Below are positions 1 to 7,613 of a stretch of DNA of 24,352 nt, piece after piece (the stretch's first letter is position 1; every line of letters begins with the position of its first letter). The position numbers were made by a program, and so were the translations under genes. Origin of the DNA: Thermoplasmata archaeon (lineage in GTDB: Archaea > Thermoplasmatota > Thermoplasmata > Sysuiplasmatales > Sysuiplasmataceae); assembly GCA_021796175.1 (NCBI GenBank), contig JAJYOM010000007.1:1-24352 (forward strand), in the 5' to 3' direction. A model generated the notes under the pieces. That model saw only the letters and a program-made list of their open reading frames with translations. It ran no database searches and was not told the DNA's origin.

Positions 1-2407
1 GATGTACCGTATAAACACCTGAGAATGCAGTGGTCAGTTCCTCATGTGTATAGCTGCTGGGATCCTGCTGCTGACCCACCACATATGGCTCCTGTGACTG
101 GACGAAAGTGCCAACATTGTTTCCGTTGGTGCCTGATACCAGACCGCTCTCCAGCCATGCTGTGCCATATGAGAAGAAAGTGGAGTAGATATCGACAAAA
201 GTGCCAGTGCCTTCAGTCAACGTGGACGACCAGACGCCATCGTTCGATGCGCTGGCGGCAGTCGCGTTGAAACCGTTGTCTATCGAGTATGAAATGCCGT
301 TGTCTGACCACTGGGATCCCAGGGAAACACCGACACCCGCAAAGTTGTCATAAAACGCAAACACGTCGCTGCCGCTATCATAGTACGCATATGGCGTGGA
401 AAGCTGGGGAGCCTCGCCCACTTCCCCATTGCTGGCACTTCCCCACAAAATCGTGGAAGGTGATGCAAATCCCATGTAAATCGTCACCGATGAGCGGGCT
501 GCCAGGCCATCAAGCTTCAGCCAGTACAGGCTGTTGTTGAGTCCTCTCAGATTGCCGCTTTCCAGCCACGAGGGTATCACTGTCCCATTGGCATAGAAGA
601 ATTCAACGTTTGAGAGATTCTGCGCTTCGAAGTTGAAGAAACTCGAACTATTGACAGTTAACATCTGGTCGTACTGGGGTGGAGTTGAAATATCCTGATT
701 GTTGGTGATCAACAGTTGTACATAGTGCAGGACATGTGAAGGCAGGCTGCTGACTAGGCCCGTCAACTTGAGAGTACCCTGCGGATAGGATTGATTGAAA
801 TTGGTTATAGATACCGAGGATCCTTGTGTTAGGTTATAGCCAGATGCCGTTGCATCGATCGAATAGGTTCCCACTGCCGGGATACCGAAGAAATAATAAC
901 CGCTTTCGTTAGTCTGCGTAGAAATCGACTCTCCGCCCTTGGATATCGTGACGGACGCATCCCAAATTGGATTCCCATTACGATCCTTCACTGTTCCCGA
1001 TACTATTGCAGCATTAACGGGATTCTTGTTTTGTTCTGTAAAATTAGCCCATAATGTGTCACCAGGTTTGTTTGAAAACGTGTTTCCTGGATATGATTTG
1101 TTTGTGTTCCCGCTGCTCCCAAATGGTGTTGAATAGTTCGCCGAGACGAAATAAGTCTCATTAGGTGGTGCGAAGAATCTGTAAAGGCCATATTGGTTGG
1201 CATTCACTTCATATACTTCTTGGGCAGCAGTCCCGTTGATGGTGGTGTTCCACCCTATATAAACACTAGCGTTCGATGCAGGGGCACCATAAGGAGTCGT
1301 CACATTCCCAGTCACCTCTACTGCGGGCATCGCTGAGAAATTAAAGGAATCTTGAGTGTTTTGGGTCCCAATTGCACTATTCAAATTAGTCTGGCCCATT
1401 ATGGAGTAATAGTGAGCGTAGTCTCTTATAGAAAGCGGGATCTGGAGGCTAGCGTTGTTGCCAGCTGCGAACACGTCTTGCCAGTTGAAGTTATTTGTGC
1501 CGAGTGCACTGGAGGTTCCCCCAGCTATGCCGAATTTCTGATATTCAAAGCCGTTCACGATGAGCTTCGGATCATTGTGTTGAGAAGCGCCCGGATATGA
1601 TCCCACATCACTCGGTGGAGGAGAGACAGAAGTAATGTGTTCAAGAACAAGCTTAGCCACACTGGTTGAAATATCAAACACTTGTAGGAATGTACTAAGT
1701 GCAGAGTCGGCTACCAATTCAGTTATGCCCAGTTCTGGAAGTGTGACAAGAGTAAATAACTGAACTCCAAGTGAGACGCCATCCAAAATCTCTAAGAGTA
1801 AACTAGCATCGTTACCAGTCGCATGTGCTCCAGTGGCATTTAGTACCACATCATTTTGTGTCGTGAACGTCATAGTTGTGCCGCCTGCAACACTCTGGCT
1901 TATTGATAGATTAAGACCGATATTTGACGTCATGTTTGCATTCGCGGGTGTTGTGCCATACGCACCTATGCCGTCTGCCATTTCAATAGGAACTAACACC
2001 TGCCAATTGTTGCCGACTGCATCATAGTAATAGTAGAAATTACTAGAGCCCATGGTGAGAAGTGTCGCCATATTACCGCTATATGCGTTGAAACCAGGGC
2101 CGTTGTTCTGCCAGCTGTAAGTCCTTACAATATTCACAGGTTGAAGGATGACTGCAGAACTGGCGAGATCTCTCGGATTATTGCCCGAGTGGACGCCAGT
2201 TACCATATAAATTGTGTCGTTTCCACTAAACCCTAGCTGGCTATAGTGCATGATCACATTCGGCGATGGAGATTGAGCCTTTGCTAAACCTGTTGTAGGA
2301 GGGGCAACTAGAAAGGCCGTCCCAACGGTCATCGAGATAATTATTAACGTCAGAATTCTTCTTTTCGTTCTTTCCCCATATTCCTTGTTAACTCTACTCT
2401 CCTCCAT
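1..2407 (-). CDS. Large secreted surface protein with carboxypeptidase-regulatory-like and DUF2341-like domains (3' end outside window)
   Basis: An uninterrupted minus-strand frame of about 802 codons starts at the ATG at 2405-2407 and is still open at base 1, so the C-terminus is missing. Residues 1-46 look like a signal peptide: a basic stretch (RTKRR), then LTLIIISMTVGTAFLV, ending near AKAQ. About residues 197-257 are unusually hydrophobic and helical. Two CarboxypepD_reg/CNA-B-like beta domains follow at about 361-430 (VEVTGNVTTPYGAP) and 465-522 (VSGTVKDRNGNPIWDASV). Residues 551-654 resemble DUF2341 (FFYANGTVIPSWLESGN, then VTIYMGFASPS). The tail from about 670 resembles a concanavalin-like module (FYDNFAGVGVSLGSQW). 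Asn-X-Ser/Thr sequons are numerous, so archaeal N-glycosylation is likely. The start lies 17 bases after the stop of the upstream gene, so the two are probably co-transcribed. The role is unknown; adhesion or carbohydrate binding at the S-layer is an inference. Confidence 0.85.
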   Translation of the reverse strand, partial: MEESRVNKEYGERTKRRILTLIIISMTVGTAFLVAPPTTGLAKAQSPSPNVIMHYSQLGFSGNDTIYMVTGVHSGNNPRDLASSAVILQPVNIVRTYSWQNNGPGFNAYSGNMATLLTMGSSNFYYYYDAVGNNWQVLVPIEMADGIGAYGTTPANANMTSNIGLNLSISQSVAGGTTMTFTTQNDVVLNATGAHATGNDASLLLEILDGVSLGVQLFTLVTLPELGITELVADSALSTFLQVFDISTSVAKLVLEHITSVSPPPSDVGSYPGASQHNDPKLIVNGFEYQKFGIAGGTSSALGTNNFNWQDVFAAGNNASLQIPLSIRDYAHYYSIMGQTNLNSAIGTQNTQDSFNFSAMPAVEVTGNVTTPYGAPASNASVYIGWNTTINGTAAQEVYEVNANQYGLYRFFAPPNETYFVSANYSTPFGSSGNTNKSYPGNTFSNKPGDTLWANFTEQNKNPVNAAIVSGTVKDRNGNPIWDASVTISKGGESISTQTNESGYYFFGIPAVGTYSIDATASGYNLTQGSSVSITNFNQSYPQGTLKLTGLVSSLPSHVLHYVQLLITNNQDISTPPQYDQMLTVNSSSFFNFEAQNLSNVEFFYANGTVIPSWLESGNLRGLNNSLYWLKLDGLAARSSVTIYMGFASPSTILWGSASNGEVGEAPQLSTPYAYYDSGSDVFAFYDNFAGVGVSLGSQWSDNGISYSIDNGFNATAASASNDGVWSSTLTEGTGTFVDIYSTFFSYGTAWLESGLVSGTNGNNVGTFVQSQEPYVVGQQQDPSSYTHEELTTAFSGVYTVH

Positions 2408-2424
2408 ATATCTCAACTTTCAAA

Positions 2425-3138
2425 TTACGGTTTGTCCACCAGTAATACGTTCACCTGTGCCCAGATGATAGTTCCCAGATTGTCAATCGATGCAGTGAAG
2501 TGCAAGATGTGGTTGCCAGCACTGGTGCTGTTGACGAGAAAGAATTGAATGTCTGGTTCCCACAGGATTCCAAAATTGTAGTAAGTGGTAGAGTTCGAAG
2601 CTGTCTGGTTTAGAAGGTTGAAGATTGGTACGACTGAGAAGTTGCCATATCCAGAATATGCATTGTTAAGAAGAGCATTTGAACTAGAGGTCACGTTATA
2701 GGGTGGGATATACAGATAGTCACCAGTATAAACGTAGGTGTTGTTATTGTCATAGGGCCCGATGTCCGATAGGTTGATGGAGAGCTGCTTGGGATTCAAG
2801 CCGCCCATAATAGTTCCATAGACACTCACATAAGATAAAGCAACGACATACCCACCCACTGAATCAGTATAGGGCGCCATCATCAACTTGATTGTCAGGT
2901 ATGAGGCTACACCATCGTGTGTGAAGACCGTGGTTGCGTTGGCATAGAACCTTGCTGGCGATCCGGAGAATTCTTGAACGAAATTCTCAGAAATTGTCTG
3001 GTTTACGACTGTATTGTTGGTGCTTATCTTCGGAAACACCGGTCTGGGTTTTGAGGAGTACTTCAGGTAGGCGTAGGCAGAAATGCTTGCAATGATGACG
3101 ACTGCGACGATGACTGCCACCTTCACTTTCCTAAGCAA
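2425..3138 (-). CDS. Membrane-anchored extracytoplasmic protein of unknown function, sequon-rich
   Basis: This 237-residue protein begins at a TTG codon (3136-3138). The start is supported by a Shine-Dalgarno-like GGAGG (complement of 3148-3152) 9 bases upstream and by the way it opens directly into a signal anchor: MLRKVKV, then AVIVAVVIIASISAYAYL, residues 8-25. The remaining ~210 residues are predicted extracytoplasmic, rich in Asn, Ser, Thr and Tyr, with about ten Asn-X-Ser/Thr sequons (NQT, NAT, NLS, NVT, NFS, NST). I see no second membrane span and recognise no enzyme motif. It lies 17 bases upstream of the large secreted protein on the same strand, so the two probably form a surface-protein unit, perhaps anchor or partner plus secreted component. 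Family membership is not recognised. Confidence 0.8.
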   Translation of the reverse strand: MLRKVKVAVIVAVVIIASISAYAYLKYSSKPRPVFPKISTNNTVVNQTISENFVQEFSGSPARFYANATTVFTHDGVASYLTIKLMMAPYTDSVGGYVVALSYVSVYGTIMGGLNPKQLSINLSDIGPYDNNNTYVYTGDYLYIPPYNVTSSSNALLNNAYSGYGNFSVVPIFNLLNQTASNSTTYYNFGILWEPDIQFFLVNSTSAGNHILHFTASIDNLGTIIWAQVNVLLVDKP

Positions 3139-3147
3139 CCAGACCCG

Positions 3148-3152
3148 CCTCC
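3148..3152 (-). promoter_or_regulatory. Shine-Dalgarno-like site for the 2425-3138 gene
   Basis: GGAGG on the minus strand, 9 bases before the TTG at 3138. It decides the start codon because no ATG is available between the upstream in-frame stop and the membrane anchor. Confidence 0.5.
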
Positions 3153-3218
3153 TGCCCGCCCCCGGGCACTCACACTTTCACCTCTCCTTCAGCCGGGTTT
3201 CATTGTCCATAGCCCAAA

Positions 3219-3395
3219 TCAGTTATTAAACTGTTCACTTTTTGCTTCCAAATTCCCGGCGTCGTACAGTTTTGTCCATCCATGATCTCTATTCCCCTTT
3301 ACATCCCAGTTCTGCATCAGCACCAATGTTGAGTTTGCTTTTGCCTCAGCATTCCCAAACCGCGGCTCGTCGCCTTCCATTGCGGCAATCGCCAT
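3219..3395 (-). CDS. Possible small protein (58 aa) or gene remnant
   Basis: A minus-strand frame from the ATG at 3393-3395 encodes MAIAAMEGDEPRFGNAEAKA and ends ...AKSEQFNN before a TGA at 3219-3221. The frame is open upstream of the ATG for about 20 more codons (ending with SSVQHKTANRDDAEDI) to a TAA, so it may be a longer gene that has decayed or lost its start. The residue composition is protein-like (balanced Asp/Glu/Lys, few Cys or Arg), but I recognise no family and see no clear ribosome-binding site. It is the only plausible coding stretch in the 825-base gap. Confidence 0.25.
   Translation of the reverse strand: MAIAAMEGDEPRFGNAEAKANSTLVLMQNWDVKGNRDHGWTKLYDAGNLEAKSEQFNN
3222..3231 (-). 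promoter_or_regulatory. TATA-like box of the surface-protein unit
   Basis: GTTTAATAAC on the minus strand resembles an archaeal box A. A start site about 25 bases downstream would leave a leader of roughly 60 bases carrying the GGAGG site. It overlaps the end of the doubtful small ORF at 3219-3395. Confidence 0.35.
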
Positions 3396-3790
3396 GATGT
3401 CTTCCGCATCGTCCCTATTTGCTGTCTTGTGCTGTACTGAAGAAATTGCCGCGGGAAGTTAAGTAAACGAAGGAAAAGGATTGTCATGTGTTTGCCTGAA
3501 TTCGTGTTTGAAATCGATGTGCGGTTTCAGCCTTCAACTTGCCCCAAAGACCGATATCAATGATAGCTACAAGAGCGCAAGTCTGCCTCACTCTGCCGCG
3601 GAGAGTGGCAGGAAGGGCTGAAAGTCACCCCACTGCTTGTGATATTGAACTTGAAAGGGTTCAGTTCCGCCTCAGCCCATCACATAGAATGCACCCCGTG
3701 AGAGCGATGGCAGAACTCCCGTCCCACTGGGAGGATATCCAATAGCTGTGTCTCAACAAAGTGAATCGGGGCAGGACTGCTGGCAGCCTT

Positions 3791-3822
3791 ATTTGCTTCT
3801 GGGCAAATTCACAGAAGCAAAT
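3791..3822. repeat. Perfect 11-bp inverted repeat with 10-base spacer
   Basis: ATTTGCTTCTG (3791-3801) and CAGAAGCAAAT (3812-3822) are exact reverse complements separated by 10 bases. The element could form an 11-bp hairpin in RNA or be a two-half-site operator. It lies about 140 bases beyond the 3' end of the methyltransferase gene, where a downstream hairpin would fall, but no poly-T follows on either strand. A weaker outer pair, CAGAACTC (3711-3718) and GAGTTCTG (3831-3838), encloses it. No function can be assigned. Confidence 0.6.
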
Positions 3823-3963
3823 CATCCGGAGAGTTCTGTGCAGATCGGGTGTAAAATGTCACACAAGAATTTGCGCCGGCGTATGTGAACGTCTCCGGAC
3901 CTGAATCTTACTTGGTTCAGCAGGATGTTTATGAAGCGGTGTCACCCGCGGGTTGTCATCCAG

Positions 3964-4782
3964 CTACATTCTCAAGAATCTGACAACAATTGCCGGCGGT
4001 ATGTCTGGGAAATTCTCCCAGTCGTACCACTTGGCATTCGAATGCTCCCGGAGGGGGAACGCAGGCTCTTCGAATGCATTCAGCACAAGACCTTTTGCCA
4101 GAAAGGGAGCAATGAGCGAGCTGAGCGGGCGTTCAAAATAGAGCTGAGGCTCAGGCTGGCCGACCATGGCAAGTCCCCGCACCGTCCGCTGCGTCAGGTA
4201 CCGCCTTATTTCGATGCCGAATGTTTCGCTCACGACGCCACCCTCCTCCGATTCAGTGGCGATTCTGCGCATATCGCTCATGTTGAAGCATGGATGCGTG
4301 ACCGAGAACACGAACCTCCCCCCGTGCCTGAGGAGATGGGGAATAGCACCGGCAAGCGGCTCGATTTCGGGCATGTCCATCAGTGCCATATTGCACACAA
4401 TGATGTCGAAATCCCTGTTTCCGAGCCCTTCAAGCTCTCCGGGCTCCGACGCGTCGATTACCCTGTAGTCTATTCTGCCAACGCCTGTATCCGCATGACC
4501 CTTCGCCATTTCAATCTGTTTTTCGCTTACGTCAATGGCTACAACCTGTGCTCCACGTTGTGCCATCCACCTCGAGAGCTGCCCGTTGCCGCAGGCAACA
4601 TCAAGAACACTTGCACCGGGGGTGAGCTCCATGAGGCGCTCAATTGCAGGCAGAAGAAGGGTACGGTGGAAGGCATTCCCTTCTCCCATCCTTGAGTCCC
4701 AAAAAGAAGCATTGGTGTTCCATATCCGCCTGACCTCCGACCTCACCGTTCTTCCTGAATCATCAGTCCTTCCCGAGTTCAT
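3964..4782 (-). CDS. Class I SAM-dependent methyltransferase
   Basis: The 272-residue product has the Methyltransf_11/25-type Rossmann fold. Motif I is VLDVACGNGQLSRW at about residues 59-72, which binds S-adenosylmethionine. The acidic end of strand 2 is VVAIDVS, about 80-86. The motif IV region is FDIIVCNMALMDMPE, about 124-138, followed by LLRHGGRFVFSVTHPC. The Cys-poor C-terminal part with the TFGIEIRRYLTQRTV segment is probably a substrate-binding cap; such caps are common in small-molecule (UbiE/biotin-type) methyltransferases. The substrate cannot be inferred. The ATG at 4780-4782 is the first good start. The gene lies 137 bases downstream of the Rad50-like gene on the same strand and may be read through from it, but nothing ties them functionally. 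A 256-codon antisense frame over the same bases is judged a shadow. Confidence 0.85.
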   Translation of the reverse strand: MNSGRTDDSGRTVRSEVRRIWNTNASFWDSRMGEGNAFHRTLLLPAIERLMELTPGASVLDVACGNGQLSRWMAQRGAQVVAIDVSEKQIEMAKGHADTGVGRIDYRVIDASEPGELEGLGNRDFDIIVCNMALMDMPEIEPLAGAIPHLLRHGGRFVFSVTHPCFNMSDMRRIATESEEGGVVSETFGIEIRRYLTQRTVRGLAMVGQPEPQLYFERPLSSLIAPFLAKGLVLNAFEEPAFPLREHSNAKWYDWENFPDIPPAIVVRFLRM

Positions 4783-4919
4783 CGTTTCACCCTTTTTTGG
4801 AAATGAATGTGATTAGTTAACTGTTTGTAACGCCAGTGTGCCAGGTGCATGTCGCCTCAGGATGGAAGTGCATTCAAAAATGGTAGCGGTTCGACATATC
4901 CAACGGCCGAATCGGACCG

Positions 4920-7613
4920 CTAAAAGCCGACCATTCCGTCAACAGGGACACGTACAATTTTCGCAGAATCACTCATGTATGAAAGTTCATTGCAGGTCGC
5001 AAGCACAATCTGACATTTGCCGGCGGCCTCCTCAAGCACGGATGAAAGCCTCTTCAGCCTGACAGGGTCAGCGTTGACAAGCCTGTCATCGAGCACGACG
5101 AGGTTCCTCTCCGTCTCGCTTGACAGCACGCCAAGTGCAAGACGGACAAGGACAACAACCTGCTCCCGGGTACCGTGACTCAGTCTCTGGAGCGAAGTGC
5201 TCTCCCCTCCGGATTTCCTTGCACCTGTCGGAAGAAGTTTCCCGTTCATCTCCACACCCTCATATCTGCCGTCCGTCACAGTTTCAAACCATCTGCTTAC
5301 GAGCACGGCTACCGGTTTTGCAAACTCGTTGGACACCGCCTGCCTGCACGTGAGCATTGTCTCTCTCAGCAGTCTCAGTCCGTTGGCCCTTCGCCGGAGC
5401 GTACCCGCCCGTTCAGAAACCTGGCTGGATTCAGCCTCCAGGTCTGTAATCCTTGAATTTATATTCTCCCCCGCTGCCGCTTCAATGCGTGTGCGCGCTT
5501 CGATCAGCCTGTGGTCAAGCTCCTCCTTGCGTTTCAGAATCGCGGAAAGTTCCGACTCTGACTCGGAGAGCCTTTTTCCCGGTCCCTCGACCTTTTCAGT
5601 GTAAACCCTGCTTATCTCGGCCGCGGCGCTGCGGTGCTCTGTGACGGAGTCTTGCAACTCGTCAACCCGGCGCTGAAGCAGCTGAAGTGAGCCGAACTGG
5701 GAGATAGTTCTGGCATTCTCCTCGGCAAGTATGCTTGCCCTTGCCTTAATCTCTGCCGTGTCACCCTCCAGCTCTCCCTTTGTCATCAGCAGTTTGCTCT
5801 CCCTCTCCGAAGCCTCTCTCTCTTCTTTCTGGAGTGACTCTATTGAGACAATCAGTTCTGCCTTGGTCTTTTCCATCGACTCCGTTATTTCCCTGATCTT
5901 CTGACCGCCTGTCCCGCTGAATTCTGCCGCAGCCTCTCCTGCCCTGGCCATTTCAAGCTCAATGCCCTCATCTATCCTCGGCAGCTCCTTCTCCGCCTCC
6001 GGCTCCTCACCCTCTATCAGCTTCAGTTCTCTTTCGATCTCAGAGATGGAAGCTTCCGCCCTCCTCCTCTTCTCGACCAGTATGCCGAGGTCCTGAGTGC
6101 TTCCAGAGGAGAATCGGAGGAGGACCGCCTCTACGAGTTGCCTTGCTTTCTCCACTCCGTCTCTTGATTCCTCGAGTGACTTTCCACCGCCCCTGACCTC
6201 CACATCCCCCACCCCCTCAATGTTGAATGTGGTGGGCCTGTCGACAGAATATTCATTCCCTTCCTTGCTGGCTGGAGGTGTCGGCCTGATACTCAGAGTG
6301 CTCTTTTCGAGGCGGAATGAAACACGTATCGCGCTTGCCCTGACTTCTGCTTCAGCGATCCTGAGTTCATTTTCCATCTGTCTGTAGTCGGACCATTCCT
6401 TCTCTCCCGGTGCCTTTAGCGCTCCGAGCTCTTCCTTTCCCTGCGTTAATTTTTCAGAAAGAATACGCTTCCTTTCCACAAGGCCCTTCAATCTCAGACG
6501 ATCCTTCTCCAGCTTCCTGAGCCTCTCAACTGCCTGCATCCTTGTGAGGGACAGCTCAATCTGCTTCAGTCGTGGCTCGACATCATCATGCCAGCGCTCA
6601 TGAGCGCTGATCTTCGTCCTGGAGGTCGCCCTGAGATCGATCTCGTTCTTAATAAGTGCTTCGCGGAGACTCTCAAGCTCGCTTTCCAGTCTATCCATCT
6701 CCACGCTCCTTTTCCGTACATCGCCGAGCAGCTTTTCGGCGGTGAGCAGTTCCACTTCCTTCTTATCGAGTTCTGCCCTTATCTTCTGCAACTTCGACTC
6801 GATTTCTGAACCGGCCTTCACATCTTCCCGGAGCTTCCTGATATTTTCTTCCTTCATCTCCTTCCTTTGAACCAGCTCCGCAATGCCGGAAAGGAGAGTA
6901 TCGACGCTCTCCCTGTAAACACCCAGGGATCTCTTCTTCTCGCCCAGTAGGGTGAGTTCATTTTTGATATCCGCCGCCCTCTTTTCGGCTGTCCTCAGTT
7001 CGGAGCTTTCCTTCAGCTTCCCGGTAGGCGTAAAGACGCTCTGGTAGTCTTCCTCTATAAGCTTCAGCACCTTCTCCTCCCGGGGAGTCGACGCAACCTT
7101 CTGTATTACGCTGCCCAGGCCCTCCCTGATGGCCGCGCTCCAGCTCTCCTCCGGCAGTGCTTCCTCCCTTTGCAGGTACCACAGCGCGTGGGAAATGCCT
7201 CTATGATAATCACGGCTTGCTCCCTTGGCCGATTCGACACCACCCACGATTTCAATCACCTTTCTATCCGCCATGTCGCCATCGTGTATCAGCCTGAATC
7301 CGTCTTTGTCTTCAAGCGATAGTTCTGAAACGGGGTGGTTAATGAACCGCTTGGTGATCCTGTATCTCCTCCCAGACTGGGTGAAAACAACGGAAGCAGT
7401 CGGCGCAAGGGATGTACCTTCGGGCTGGATGTCCCTGATTTCTGCCGCGGTGGAATTGTGCCTGTCAAACATGACTCTCCACAGGGCTTCGAATATGGTT
7501 GATTTTCCCGCCTCGTTTTCACCGGCAAGCAAGTTGATGCCGCTGCTGAATGAAAAGGAATGCCTCTGGCCGAAACCGCGCCAGTGCTCAAGCGATATTT
7601 CCTCCACAATCAT
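4920..7613 (-). CDS. Rad50/SbcC-like ATPase of the YhaN type, lacking the zinc hook
   Basis: This 897-residue SMC-family ATPase probably works with its Mre11-like neighbour in DNA end processing. It has Walker A GENEAGKST at 31-39; long charged coiled coils at about 195-425 and 500-745; ABC signature LSHGTREQ at 811-818; and Walker B plus D-loop NLVVLDDRLVNADP at 837-850. The LSxGTREQ signature and the LDDxLVNxD Walker B are those of the bacterial YhaN group (COG4717) rather than canonical Rad50. The CXXC zinc hook expected mid-coil is absent: the only cysteines are 756, 867 and 874. Instead, residues about 425-475 form a short beta-rich segment (IRVSFRLEKSTLSI, then GVGDVEVRGGG), probably an alternative hinge. 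The ATG overlaps the stop of the Mre11-like gene by 4 bases, so the two are translationally coupled. Substrate preference is unknown. Confidence 0.9.
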   Translation of the reverse strand: MIVEEISLEHWRGFGQRHSFSFSSGINLLAGENEAGKSTIFEALWRVMFDRHNSTAAEIRDIQPEGTSLAPTASVVFTQSGRRYRITKRFINHPVSELSLEDKDGFRLIHDGDMADRKVIEIVGGVESAKGASRDYHRGISHALWYLQREEALPEESWSAAIREGLGSVIQKVASTPREEKVLKLIEEDYQSVFTPTGKLKESSELRTAEKRAADIKNELTLLGEKKRSLGVYRESVDTLLSGIAELVQRKEMKEENIRKLREDVKAGSEIESKLQKIRAELDKKEVELLTAEKLLGDVRKRSVEMDRLESELESLREALIKNEIDLRATSRTKISAHERWHDDVEPRLKQIELSLTRMQAVERLRKLEKDRLRLKGLVERKRILSEKLTQGKEELGALKAPGEKEWSDYRQMENELRIAEAEVRASAIRVSFRLEKSTLSIRPTPPASKEGNEYSVDRPTTFNIEGVGDVEVRGGGKSLEESRDGVEKARQLVEAVLLRFSSGSTQDLGILVEKRRRAEASISEIERELKLIEGEEPEAEKELPRIDEGIELEMARAGEAAAEFSGTGGQKIREITESMEKTKAELIVSIESLQKEEREASERESKLLMTKGELEGDTAEIKARASILAEENARTISQFGSLQLLQRRVDELQDSVTEHRSAAAEISRVYTEKVEGPGKRLSESESELSAILKRKEELDHRLIEARTRIEAAAGENINSRITDLEAESSQVSERAGTLRRRANGLRLLRETMLTCRQAVSNEFAKPVAVLVSRWFETVTDGRYEGVEMNGKLLPTGARKSGGESTSLQRLSHGTREQVVVLVRLALGVLSSETERNLVVLDDRLVNADPVRLKRLSSVLEEAAGKCQIVLATCNELSYMSDSAKIVRVPVDGMVGF

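Larger units (their letters stand above)
3139..3963. other. Intergenic region without a confident gene
   Basis: 825 bases separate the surface-protein unit from the methyltransferase. The stretch holds the promoter-like box at 3222-3231, the doubtful 58-codon ORF, and the perfect inverted repeat at 3791-3822. A plus-strand frame at 3539-3745 (68 codons, non-ATG start) has no recognisable motif and is not called. No tRNA, transposase remnant or CRISPR-like repeat was seen. Confidence 0.7.

Noticed and set aside
3700..3850. Remnant of an insertion sequence around the inverted repeat
   Set aside because: No transposase-like translation in any frame and no target-site duplication could be found.
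3925..4695. Plus-strand open frame of 256 codons
   Set aside because: It lies wholly antisense to the SAM methyltransferase, whose motifs are clear, and its own translation is Arg/His/Pro-rich with no motif.
4920..7613. Canonical archaeal Rad50
   Set aside because: No CXXC zinc hook, and the signature and Walker B motifs are of the YhaN type.
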